DNA of 64,000 nt from Halanaerobacter jeridensis (lineage in GTDB: Bacteria > Bacillota > Halanaerobiia > Halobacteroidales > Halobacteroidaceae), in contig NZ_JAFBDQ010000002.1 in NCBI RefSeq assembly GCF_016908315.1, positions 124,001 through 188,000 on the forward strand, written 5' to 3'. The notes beneath the pieces were generated by a model. That model did no database searches and was not told the origin of the DNA. It saw only the letters and a program-made list of their open reading frames with translations. The position numbers and the translations under genes were made by a program. This document shows positions 27,545-36,339 of this stretch, one piece after another; position 1 is the first letter of the stretch, and each line of letters opens with the position of its first letter.

Positions 27545-27642
27545 TAAATTTAGTCACTGATGCAGGACTTATGTTATTTTAATAGAAGTATAGCTCAATG
27601 AAACCAAATATTTAATATAAGCTAATTTAAGGAGGTTGATTT

Positions 27643-28836
27643 TTGGTGAGTAATGTTGTACCAATAGTAGATGATGTTTATTGGATTGGAGTAAATGATC
27701 GGACTACGGAATTATTTGAAGCGATTTGGCCTCTTCCAGATGGTGTTTCTTATAATTCTTATTTAATCGATGATGATGAAGTAGCAGTAATTGACACAGT
27801 TAAAGAGACTCATATTGATTCTTATTTGCAGAATATCAAAGATACTCTTGGTGGTCGCCATCCTGATTATTTAATTATAAATCATATTGAACCAGACCAT
27901 TCTGGAGCAATTAAAGCTTTTAAAGAAGCTTTCCCTGAGATTCAAATTGTAGGGAACCAAAAGACAATGAATTTATTAGAAGATTTTTATGAAATTGAAG
28001 ATAATCATGTAGTAGTGAGTGATAGAGATACTATTGATTTAGGAGAGCATCAGCTTAATTTTCATTTAACGCCAATGGTTCATTGGCCAGAAACAATGAT
28101 GACCTATGAAGAAAAGACAGGGACTTTATTCTCTGGTGATGCCTTCGGTGGGTTCGGTACTTTAGATGGTGGAATTTTTGATGATGAGGTTAATATTAAA
28201 CATTATGAAAGTGAAATTAGACGTTATTATTCTAATATAGTAGGAAAGTATAGTCCGATGGTGCAAAAGGCAATTTCTAAATTATCCGATTTAGAAATTG
28301 AAATTATTGCTTCTACTCATGGACCAGTCTGGCGGGATAATCCCGAAAGAATTATTTCTGATTATGACCGTTGGAGTAAACAAGAAAAAGAAAAAGGTGT
28401 GGTAATGGTTTATGGTTCCATGTACGGCAACACTCAAAAAATAGTTGAAGAAATAGCTAGGAATCTTGCTACTGAAGGAATTAAGAATATTAAAGTTTAT
28501 AATATATCTAAAACTCATGTCTCGCATATCATTAATGATATTTGGAAATATGAGGGCTTAATTTTGGGTAGTTGTACTTATAATATGGGCATTTTCCCAA
28601 AGATGGATTATTTATTAAGGATTCTTGAAAATAAGAATATTAGAAATCATACTTTAGGTATTTTTGGTTCTTATAGTTGGAGTGGGGGAGCAGTATCCCG
28701 ACTAGAAGAGTTTGCTGATAATCTAAATTATGAGCCTGTGAATCCTACAGTAGAGATAAAATGTTCAGCTACAGAAGAAGATTTTGCAGATTGTGCTGAA
28801 TTAGCTAAAAATGTAGCCCAGCAGCTAAAAGAGTAA
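27643..28836 (+). CDS. fprA: Flavodiiron protein (A-type, FprA)
   Basis: 397-aa flavodiiron protein, a soluble O2 and/or NO reductase that protects anaerobes. The beta-lactamase-like domain (about 1-245) has diiron ligands His81, Glu83, Asp85, His86 (NHIEPDHSG), His147 (MVHWPETM), Asp166 (SGDAFGGF) and His226 (STHGPVW). The flavodoxin domain (about 248-395) has the FMN phosphate loop VYGSMYGNTQK and FGSYSWSGGA. There is no rubredoxin or NAD(P)H domain, so a separate electron donor is needed. AAGGAGG lies 7 bases before TTG 27643; GTG 27646 is the alternative start. It sits inside a signalling cluster, which hints that oxygen or redox state matters there. Confidence 0.95.
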   Translation: MVSNVVPIVDDVYWIGVNDRTTELFEAIWPLPDGVSYNSYLIDDDEVAVIDTVKETHIDSYLQNIKDTLGGRHPDYLIINHIEPDHSGAIKAFKEAFPEIQIVGNQKTMNLLEDFYEIEDNHVVVSDRDTIDLGEHQLNFHLTPMVHWPETMMTYEEKTGTLFSGDAFGGFGTLDGGIFDDEVNIKHYESEIRRYYSNIVGKYSPMVQKAISKLSDLEIEIIASTHGPVWRDNPERIISDYDRWSKQEKEKGVVMVYGSMYGNTQKIVEEIARNLATEGIKNIKVYNISKTHVSHIINDIWKYEGLILGSCTYNMGIFPKMDYLLRILENKNIRNHTLGIFGSYSWSGGAVSRLEEFADNLNYEPVNPTVEIKCSATEEDFADCAELAKNVAQQLKE

Positions 28837-28840
28837 ATTT

Positions 28841-28882
28841 AATAAAATAAGTTCCTGCTTTAAAGCAGGAACTTATTTTATT
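28841..28882. terminator. 42-base perfect palindrome, bidirectional terminator
   Basis: Two 21-base arms (28841-28861 and 28862-28882) are exact reverse complements; the GC core is GTTCCTGC/GCAGGAAC and the outer arms give an A-run and T-run on both strands. It closes the flavodiiron transcript and separates it from the next signalling operon. Confidence 0.85.
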
Positions 28883-28928
28883 ATAAATGACAAATTTATA
28901 TTTATTAATAATTTCAGGGGGGGATAAG

Positions 28929-29288
28929 ATGGCTAAAATATTAGTAGTGGATGATGAAGATACTATGAGAATGTTGATTACAGAGACCCTCGCATTAGAA
29001 GATTATGAAGTTTCAGAGGCGACTAATGGTAAATTAGCTCTAGAATTGATCAAAAAGGATAAACCAGATGTGATTTTGCTTGATTTAATGATGCCAGAAA
29101 TGGATGGATATCAGGTGATTAGTAAATTAAAAGAACAGGGAATCGTTGATGATTTTAAGATTGTGATTTTGACTGCTAAGGGACAGCAAGAAGAGAAAGA
29201 AGCAGCTTTAGAACAAGGGGCAGATCATTTTTTGAGTAAGCCATTTAGCCCGATGCAGTTATTAGACTTGGTAGAAGAGATCCTTTAA
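28929..29288 (+). CDS. Single-domain response regulator (CheY-like)
   Basis: 119-aa stand-alone receiver. The fold runs from KILVVDDEDTMRM (acidic pair) through the phospho-acceptor Asp in DVILLDLMMPEMDGY, the Thr in VILTAKG and the Lys in HFLSKPFSPM. No output domain. Start ATG 28929 has a GGGGGG run (CAGGGGGGGATAAG) at good spacing; an upstream in-frame ATG at 28887 would add residues of no receiver character and is rejected. It lies 14 bases before a sensor kinase and likely acts as a phosphate shuttle or partner for it and for the Hpt protein two genes on. Confidence 0.92.
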   Translation: MAKILVVDDEDTMRMLITETLALEDYEVSEATNGKLALELIKKDKPDVILLDLMMPEMDGYQVISKLKEQGIVDDFKIVILTAKGQQEEKEAALEQGADHFLSKPFSPMQLLDLVEEIL

Positions 29289-29302
29289 ATAAGGGAGGTT
29301 AA

Positions 29303-32065
29303 ATGATGAAGGGTACAAAACTTAAGTTGATATTAGGATTATTAATTATGATGTTATTCCTTTCAACTTTAGTCACTGCTGATTATACTCCCTTAAATGA
29401 TAAAGAAATTTTATTATTGCATTCTTATCATAAAGATTATAAATGGACGGCAAGAATTGACCAAGGGATTAGAGATGAATTTAAAGAAGCAAATCTTGAA
29501 GTTAGTTTTAAAACAGAATATTTAGATACTAAAAATTATAATACAGAAGATTATTTTAGGGATTTATATCAAATATATCGAAAAAAATATGCTGATAAAA
29601 AATTTGATTTAATAATTGCTTCAGATGATTATGCACTAAATTTTTTATTAGACTATAAAGAAGAACTATTTTCCAATACGCCAGTTGTCTTTTGTGGTGT
29701 CAATAATTTTAATATTGTAGATGAAAGATTAAATCAGGATTATACTGGTATAGTAGAAAAAATCAATTTTGAAGATACTATAGAGGCAGCTCTAAAATTA
29801 CATCCTAATACTAATAAGATAGTAGCAATTACCGATAAAAGCATGAGTGGTTCTAAAAATGTAGAGTTAGTTGATGAAGCATTGGCTGGATTTTTTAGTG
29901 AAATCGACTATAATATTTATCGCTTTAATAATATTAATCGGGTTAATCAGACCGTTCAAAATTTGAAAGCAGAGAGTATAATTTTATTAGCTGGAGTATT
30001 TAAAGATGATAATAATGATGTGATTCCAACAGATAGGACAGCACAATTTTTATCTAATCAGACTGAACAACCAATCTATAGTGTATGGGACTTTTATTTG
30101 CGGCATGGAATTGTAGGTGGTAAATTGGTTAGCGGCTACTACCACGGGACTCAAGCAGCCCAAAAATCAATTAAAATATTAAGAGGACAAAAGCCAGCAG
30201 AAATTAAAATCACTAATGAAGAAGCAACTAAATTCATGTTTGATGCTCAAGTGATGGAGAAATTTAAAATTGCAACTGATGCTTTACCAGATGGTAGTAT
30301 AGTAGTTAATCAAAAAAAATCTTATTATGAAGTACATAAGAAGTTATTTTGGATTGTAGTGTTAGGGGCTTTAGTATTGATCCTGATTACAATTATTTTG
30401 CTGCGCAATATTACTAAAAGAAGCCAAGCTGAAGATGAATTAAGAGAAAGCAATAATATATTAGAATTTCAAATTAGTTTAGAGAGATTAATAGCCCATT
30501 TATCAACTCAGTTTATTAGTTTAGATCATGAGAAATTAAATAAACAAATAAATAAATCTCTGCAGTCAATTGCACAACTTTTAAAAGCTGACCGCAGTTA
30601 TATATTTTTAATTGACCAAGCAAATGGTGAAATGAATAATGCCTGGGAGTGGTGTGAAGATGAAATAAGTCCTCAAATTAATAATTTACAAAATTTACCT
30701 TTAGATACTTTTCCGTGGGTTATGAATAAGTTATATAATTTAGAGAATATAGTGATATCTGATGTTGATGATTTGCCGCAACAAGCCGAAAACTTAAAAC
30801 AGACTTTAAAAGAACAAGATATTAAATCGGCTATTTTGATACCGATCCCTGGTAAAGAATCAATAGCAGGTTTTTGGGGGATTGATGCTGTAGATGAAAA
30901 AAAAGCTTGGAATAATAATATAATTAATTTATTACAGATTATTGGAGAGATATTTGGTAATGCTTTAAAACAGAGTGAATATGAAGCTAAATTAAAACGC
31001 AATCAAGAGAGATTACAACTTTCTTTGTGGGGCGCTAATATTGGTTTGTGGGATTGGAATGTTGAAGAAGATGAGGTTGATTTTAATAAACAGTGGGCCA
31101 ACATGTTTGGTTATGATACTGATAATATCAAAAATGATTTAAGTACTTGGAAAGATATGATTCATCCAGAAGATAAACAAGAGGCAATTAAGAAGTTGAA
31201 TCAACATTTAGATGGAAAAACAGATCATTTTGAAAGTGAACACCGTATGCGCACTAAAAGTGGTAACTGGAAGTGGGTTTTAGGCCGAGGACGGGTAGTA
31301 ACCAGAGATGTAGATAAAAATCCATTACGAGTGGTAGGGGTTCACGTTGATATTAGCGATAAGAAAGAACTAGATAATATGAAGTCAGAACTGATTAGTA
31401 CTGTTAGCCATGAAATCCGGACTCCATTATCTAGTGTATTAGGCTTTACAGAGTTATTAATTGAAAGAGATTTGCCAGAAGAGAAGAGAAATCAATATTT
31501 AGAATTAATTCATCGGGAGTCCAATCGTTTGAAAAATTTAATTAATGATTTTTTAGATATTCAACGCATAGAAACTGGGGGTCAAAAACTTGATTTAGCA
31601 GAGATAAATTTAGATTCTATAGTCAATGAAGTAATAGAATTATATGAAATACATGATGACCATCAATTTGAGGTTGAATTTGAGACTGAAGAAAATAGAG
31701 TAATAGCTGATTATAATAAAATAAAACAGGTAGTGACCAATTTAGTTTCTAATTCTGTTAAATATTCTAATAAAGGAAGCAAAATCCTGATTAGTATTAA
31801 TAGTAATCAGGAAAGATTTAAAATAGAAGTTAAAGACCAAGGAATTGGTATTGCTAAAGAAGAACAGAAAAATTTATTTGAACGCTTTTATAGGAGTCGA
31901 AGTTCTACTAAAAACCAAATTGAAGGGACAGGTTTGGGATTAGCTATTTCTAAAAAAATAGTTGCAGCTCATGGAGGAGAAATTGGAGTTGAATCAGAAT
32001 TAAATGAGGGAAGTATATTCTACTTTACTATTCCTAAACAAATTGGGGGTGGAGAAGATGGATGA
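29303..32065 (+). CDS. Sensor histidine kinase with ABC_sub_bind-type sensor, GAF and PAS
   Basis: 920-aa membrane kinase. Signal/anchor about 6-25; periplasmic ABC_sub_bind-type sensor about 32-320 ([59 protein letters not shown]); second helix about 345-367; GAF-like domain about 390-555; PAS/PAC about 565-690; HisKA with His703 (TVSHEIRTPLSSV); ATPase with NLVSNSVKYS, DQGIGIAKEE and GTGLGLAISK. No receiver, so a separate regulator is needed; the receiver just upstream and the Hpt-REC protein just downstream are candidates. ATG 29303 (or 29306) follows GGGAGG. Its stop overlaps the next start by 8 bases. Confidence 0.92.
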   Translation: MMKGTKLKLILGLLIMMLFLSTLVTADYTPLNDKEILLLHSYHKDYKWTARIDQGIRDEFKEANLEVSFKTEYLDTKNYNTEDYFRDLYQIYRKKYADKKFDLIIASDDYALNFLLDYKEELFSNTPVVFCGVNNFNIVDERLNQDYTGIVEKINFEDTIEAALKLHPNTNKIVAITDKSMSGSKNVELVDEALAGFFSEIDYNIYRFNNINRVNQTVQNLKAESIILLAGVFKDDNNDVIPTDRTAQFLSNQTEQPIYSVWDFYLRHGIVGGKLVSGYYHGTQAAQKSIKILRGQKPAEIKITNEEATKFMFDAQVMEKFKIATDALPDGSIVVNQKKSYYEVHKKLFWIVVLGALVLILITIILLRNITKRSQAEDELRESNNILEFQISLERLIAHLSTQFISLDHEKLNKQINKSLQSIAQLLKADRSYIFLIDQANGEMNNAWEWCEDEISPQINNLQNLPLDTFPWVMNKLYNLENIVISDVDDLPQQAENLKQTLKEQDIKSAILIPIPGKESIAGFWGIDAVDEKKAWNNNIINLLQIIGEIFGNALKQSEYEAKLKRNQERLQLSLWGANIGLWDWNVEEDEVDFNKQWANMFGYDTDNIKNDLSTWKDMIHPEDKQEAIKKLNQHLDGKTDHFESEHRMRTKSGNWKWVLGRGRVVTRDVDKNPLRVVGVHVDISDKKELDNMKSELISTVSHEIRTPLSSVLGFTELLIERDLPEEKRNQYLELIHRESNRLKNLINDFLDIQRIETGGQKLDLAEINLDSIVNEVIELYEIHDDHQFEVEFETEENRVIADYNKIKQVVTNLVSNSVKYSNKGSKILISINSNQERFKIEVKDQGIGIAKEEQKNLFERFYRSRSSTKNQIEGTGLGLAISKKIVAAHGGEIGVESELNEGSIFYFTIPKQIGGGEDG

Positions 32066-33713
32066 AGAAAAAATAGAAGAGATTATGCAGAAGAGTAGGT
32101 CTAATTTTCTAAATAATATGGAAGATAAAATACATAATGCATTAATAAATTTACTACGGTATAATTACAGTCATGCCCCAACTGATCGAAAAGAAGAGTT
32201 AGTTAAATTTTTTCATTCAGTAAAAGGGACTGCTGCTACTTTAGGATTTGCTAGTATAGCTGCTGTAGGAGAAGAATATGAAGAAATTTTAGACCAAGAT
32301 TTTCAAGATAGTGACCAGGTTATTTTGCAGGCAGTAGAAGGTTTTTCTTCAATCTATAAAAATTATCAAAAACTATTAACTAAAGATGAACCAGCTAAAA
32401 CTAATTTTACAGAAGAAGAGAAAGTATTATCAGATTCAGAATATACTAATTTCACAACTAGTGGGACAATCTTAATTATTGATGATGATGTGTTGCTATT
32501 AGAGATGTTAGAAAGAGTATTAAGAGAGTATGGTTATGAAATTTTAATCACTTCAGAGGCAGAAGAAGGGCTAAAAATATTAGAAGAAGAAAAGATAGAT
32601 TTGATTTTATTAGATGTAATACTACCAGAAACTAATGGTTTTACTTTATTTAAAAAGATACGAGAATTTGATTTTAATGAACCAATTATATTCTTATCTG
32701 GTAGAAATGATGTAGATGATAAAGTGAAAGGACTAGAATTAGGAGCCGATGATTATATTACTAAACCTTTTGATATGAAAGAATTGAAAGCTAGAGTGGA
32801 GAGGGTCTTGGAAAAACATAATAATTTTAAAAACAGAATAATTAAGGATCAATTAACTGATGCTTATACGAAAAATTATTTTCATGAACGCGCCGAAGAA
32901 GAAAAGGAAAGGTTTAGTAGAGGTGACAAAAGATTTTCTATTGCCTTTTTAGATTTAGATGATTTTAAAGAGATTAATGATAACTATGGTCATTTAGTAG
33001 GAGATGAAGTTTTAAAAAACTTTGCTCAATTTTTATATGATAATTTACGCAAGATTGACCAAGTTTATAGGTTTGGCGGAGATGAATTTTTAGTTTTATT
33101 CCCAGAGACTACAGCTAAAGAAGCCTATCATGTGTTATTGCGTTTGAAGAATAATTTTAATAATGATGATTTCAAAAGCGTGAAATTGGAGGAAGATATC
33201 AGGATTAATTTTAGTAGTGGTATAGCAGAAATTAAGGACACTGATAATAAAATTGAAGATTTATTAGATAAGGCTGATCAGGCTTTATATGATGTTAAAC
33301 AAGAAGATAAAGGGAGAGTTAAAATCTATTCACAAGTTGCTGAAGTTAGACAAGACAAGGAAATATTGATTGTGGATGATGAAGATATTATTGTAGATTT
33401 AATCCGCACTAGATTAAATTCTTTAGGATATAAAATTAATTATAGTAATGATGGGCGCGCAGGAATTGAATTAGCTGCAGAAAAGAAACCAGATTTAATA
33501 ATTTTAGATTTAATGATGCCTAAAATCAATGGTTTTGAGGTGATTCGGCAGTTAAAAAATAATAATCAAACCCATAAAATAAAGATTATTATTTTATCTT
33601 CTAAGAAGAGTGACCAAGATATTAATCGGGCCTTTGAATTAGGAGCAGATGATTATTTATCTAAACCATTTTCCTTGGCTGAATTAGAGAATCGGGTTAA
33701 AAGAATTATTTAA
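32058..33713 (+). CDS. Hpt-REC-GGDEF-REC signalling protein (diguanylate cyclase)
   Basis: 551-aa cytoplasmic protein with an uncommon domain order. Hpt (about 1-110) has His53 in FFHSVKGTAATLGF. REC1 (about 135-260) has Asp186 in LILLDVILPETNG. GGDEF (about 270-425) has an intact GGDEF at 340-344 and an RxxD site (RKID) five residues before it. REC2 (about 432-551) has Asp484 in LIILDLMMPKING. It should synthesise c-di-GMP under phosphorelay control with feedback inhibition. ATG 32058 is used because GGGGGTGGAG precedes it and it overlaps the upstream kinase stop by 8 bases, which fits coupling. Longer in-frame starts lie inside the kinase. Confidence 0.92.
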   Translation: MDEEKIEEIMQKSRSNFLNNMEDKIHNALINLLRYNYSHAPTDRKEELVKFFHSVKGTAATLGFASIAAVGEEYEEILDQDFQDSDQVILQAVEGFSSIYKNYQKLLTKDEPAKTNFTEEEKVLSDSEYTNFTTSGTILIIDDDVLLLEMLERVLREYGYEILITSEAEEGLKILEEEKIDLILLDVILPETNGFTLFKKIREFDFNEPIIFLSGRNDVDDKVKGLELGADDYITKPFDMKELKARVERVLEKHNNFKNRIIKDQLTDAYTKNYFHERAEEEKERFSRGDKRFSIAFLDLDDFKEINDNYGHLVGDEVLKNFAQFLYDNLRKIDQVYRFGGDEFLVLFPETTAKEAYHVLLRLKNNFNNDDFKSVKLEEDIRINFSSGIAEIKDTDNKIEDLLDKADQALYDVKQEDKGRVKIYSQVAEVRQDKEILIVDDEDIIVDLIRTRLNSLGYKINYSNDGRAGIELAAEKKPDLIILDLMMPKINGFEVIRQLKNNNQTHKIKIIILSSKKSDQDINRAFELGADDYLSKPFSLAELENRVKRII

Positions 33714-33730
33714 AGTGAGGAGTAAAGCCA

Positions 33731-34894
33731 ATGATAGAATTAGTTATTAATGGAGTTTATATATTAGCTATTATTAGTGCAATGATTTTTTTTATTTTAT
33801 TGGCTAAGATTATCTATGATAAAGTAGAAGACTATAGAAATGAAAAATTAATAGCAGAATTAAAGAATAAAATTAACCATTATTTATCTGGGGGAAAAGT
33901 TGATATAAGTCCGCAAATTTCAGCGAAGAAAAAAAGATTATTGGAAGGAATATTGATTAATTATTCAAAACAAGTGCGGGGAGAGACAAAGAAACAACTG
34001 CAGGAACTAGCAGAAAAGACTGGCGTTATAGATTTTAAAGTTCAGCACCTTGTTAATAGTAATCAATGGTGGAAGAAATCTGAAGCTGCTTATATGTTGG
34101 GAGAATTAGGTTCTGATAGAGCAATTGATGCTTTACTAGATTTTTTAGAGGCAGAAAATAGTGATATACGTTATCAATCAGCTCTAGCTATAGTTAAAAT
34201 ATCAGGTAGTGAATACTTAGAATTAGCTATTACTAAGCTATTAGAGTTAGATGTTTATCCGCGGGATACAATTTTGAGATTAATAGAAGAAGTAGACGAA
34301 GAAATTTACGAAAAGATGCAACCGCTACTTAGAGCAGAAGAAATTGAGAAGCGTATAATTGCCTTGCGGAGTCTAGGGTTAAAACAGGATTTTCGCCTTC
34401 TGCAGTGGATTAAAGAGTATCTTAAGTCAGAAGATGAAGATTTAGTTAAAGCCTGTTTACAAGCGGCCTATCAATTAGGAGATATAGGTGACGATAGTTA
34501 TTTTCAGTTATTACTTACTACTAAAAATAATTCTTCTTTTCAAGTTAGAGCTAATTTAGCTCAAGTTTTGGAAAAATTCAGAACAGAACAGAGCAGATTA
34601 GAATTACAAGAATTGATGACTGACTCTCATTGGAAAGTAAGATATACTGCTGCCGAAAGTTTATTAAAGCATGGAGAAAAAGGAGTACTTGCTTTGTCGC
34701 AACAGCTTCATAGTTCAGACCAATTTGCTCAAGATATGGCGTGGCAGATATTACATCAAGAAATAACTTTTGATAGTTTGCTTAATAATGAAGAATTAGA
34801 TAACTATCAACAATTAATAGATAATATTAGCCAATATCTTGAAATGACTAATAAAGAAGGTGTTAAATGTGAATTGGAAGACTATCTTAATTAA
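33731..34894 (+). CDS. Membrane-anchored HEAT-repeat protein
   Basis: 387-aa protein. One N-terminal membrane helix (about 5-25, VINGVYILAIISAMIFFILL) followed by a charged linker and a run of helical HEAT/PBS-lyase-like repeats from about 100 to 350. Examples are WWKKSEAAYMLGELGSDRAI, SDIRYQSALAIVKISG and HWKVRYTAAESLLKHG. Such repeats bind other proteins. No catalytic residues seen. It is 17 bases after the diguanylate cyclase and its end overlaps the glycosyltransferase, so it is probably an adaptor or c-di-GMP-linked partner of the synthase. That role is inference from position only. Confidence 0.75.
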   Translation: MIELVINGVYILAIISAMIFFILLAKIIYDKVEDYRNEKLIAELKNKINHYLSGGKVDISPQISAKKKRLLEGILINYSKQVRGETKKQLQELAEKTGVIDFKVQHLVNSNQWWKKSEAAYMLGELGSDRAIDALLDFLEAENSDIRYQSALAIVKISGSEYLELAITKLLELDVYPRDTILRLIEEVDEEIYEKMQPLLRAEEIEKRIIALRSLGLKQDFRLLQWIKEYLKSEDEDLVKACLQAAYQLGDIGDDSYFQLLLTTKNNSSFQVRANLAQVLEKFRTEQSRLELQELMTDSHWKVRYTAAESLLKHGEKGVLALSQQLHSSDQFAQDMAWQILHQEITFDSLLNNEELDNYQQLIDNISQYLEMTNKEGVKCELEDYLN

Positions 34895-36305
34895 TTTTAT
34901 TAATGGTTATAATTACTTTATCATATTTTATTTTTTAGTGCTAAATATTATTTATGTCATTGTATTATTATTGTCTATCAAAGGGCTTTATTATTATTTA
35001 AAACGAAGTCAATATGAGGGCTATTCTGATCTTTTGTCTTCTAGTTTTTTGCCGGGGATTTCTATTTTAGTTCCTTGTTATAATGAGGAAAATACTATTG
35101 TAGACAATGTTAAATCTCTACTCCATCTCGAATATAATGATACAGAAATTATAGTTATTAATGATGGTTCTACAGACCAATCTTTAGAGCATTTAAAAGA
35201 GGAATTTAATTTACATGAAATAGATCGAGTTTATAAAAAGCAAATAGAGACGCAAGCAATAAATGATATTTATCTCTCAGCTACAATTCCTAATTTAGTA
35301 GTGATTGATAAAGAAAATGGTGGTAAAGCAGATGCCCTAAATGCAGGAGTTAATATTGCAGAATATGATTTAGTAACAGCAATTGATGCTGATTCTATTT
35401 TGGAGACAGATTCTTTACTAAAAGTTGTGATTCCTTTTATTGAGAACCCAAAAGAAGTAGTTGCTACAGGAGGAATAGTGAGAATTGCTAATAATTCAAA
35501 AGTAGATAGAGGATTTATGGAAGAGCCTAAATTACCTAAGGCAGATTTACCTAGATTTCAAGTGGTAGAATATCTGCGAGCTTTTTTAACCAGTAGAGTT
35601 GGTTGGGGAGAAATTAATAGTTTATTAATTGTATCGGGAGCATTTGGAGTTTTTAAAAAAGATATTGTAGCTCAAGTAGGTGGTTATACTGCTAAAACTA
35701 TAGGGGAAGATATGGAATTGATAATCAAGATCCATCGTTATTTGAGAGAAGAAGAGCAGGATTATCAGATTCCTTTAGTATCTGATGCCACTTGTTGGAC
35801 TCAAGGGCCAAGTGATTTTAAATCCTTTGTGGGTCAGCGTAAAAGATGGCAGCGAGGATTAATGGATTCTATTATTAATCATTGGAAGTTATTATTTAAT
35901 CCTAATTATGGTACTGTAGGAATGTTTGCTTTTCCGTATTATGTGATATTTGAAATGTTTGGTCCGCTATTAGAATTTTTAGGTTATTGCAGTATAGGTG
36001 CTGCTTATTTTTTAGGTATATTAAATCCTAGTTTTGTGTTAATCTTTTTCTTATTAGCTGTACTGTATGGAGTTTTTATTTCAACTAGTGCTATAGGTGT
36101 TGAAGCTTATGCTGAACAAAGATATGATAGTATTTTGGATTATATCAGATTATTCTTGTATGGGGTTTTAGAGAACTTTGGTTATCGTCAGTTGAATACT
36201 ATTATTAGAGCCTTTTCATTAATTGGTTATACTCCTGGTTCTAATGAATGGGGAACAATTGATAAAGGAAAATTTGATAATGATAATTCAGATGTAGAAC
36301 TTTGA
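34869..36305 (+). CDS. Processive family-2 glycosyltransferase (PgaC/cellulose synthase-like)
   Basis: 478-aa membrane glycosyltransferase that would polymerise and export a beta-linked exopolysaccharide. One membrane helix near 12-38 precedes a GT2 domain (about 60-340) with ILVPCYNEENTI, VINDGSTDQ, the metal motif IDADS, an acidic GEDMELIIKIH and the processive motif GQRKRWQRG. Three to four helices follow (from about 350). This order resembles PgaC/IcaA-type synthases; the sugar used is not shown. GTG 34869 is chosen with AGAAGG 8 bases upstream; it overlaps the HEAT gene by 26 bases. Its place after GGDEF and HEAT genes suggests c-di-GMP control of synthesis. No PilZ domain is visible. 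Confidence 0.85.
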   Translation: MNWKTILINFINGYNYFIIFYFLVLNIIYVIVLLLSIKGLYYYLKRSQYEGYSDLLSSSFLPGISILVPCYNEENTIVDNVKSLLHLEYNDTEIIVINDGSTDQSLEHLKEEFNLHEIDRVYKKQIETQAINDIYLSATIPNLVVIDKENGGKADALNAGVNIAEYDLVTAIDADSILETDSLLKVVIPFIENPKEVVATGGIVRIANNSKVDRGFMEEPKLPKADLPRFQVVEYLRAFLTSRVGWGEINSLLIVSGAFGVFKKDIVAQVGGYTAKTIGEDMELIIKIHRYLREEEQDYQIPLVSDATCWTQGPSDFKSFVGQRKRWQRGLMDSIINHWKLLFNPNYGTVGMFAFPYYVIFEMFGPLLEFLGYCSIGAAYFLGILNPSFVLIFFLLAVLYGVFISTSAIGVEAYAEQRYDSILDYIRLFLYGVLENFGYRQLNTIIRAFSLIGYTPGSNEWGTIDKGKFDNDNSDVEL

Positions 36306-36339
36306 TTTAAAGGTAGAGAGACTAGAGAAGGTGATAAAA

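Noticed and set aside
28887-28928. Longer start for the single receiver gene at ATG 28887
   Set aside because: The added residues do not belong to the receiver fold, and the true site with a G-run precedes ATG 28929.
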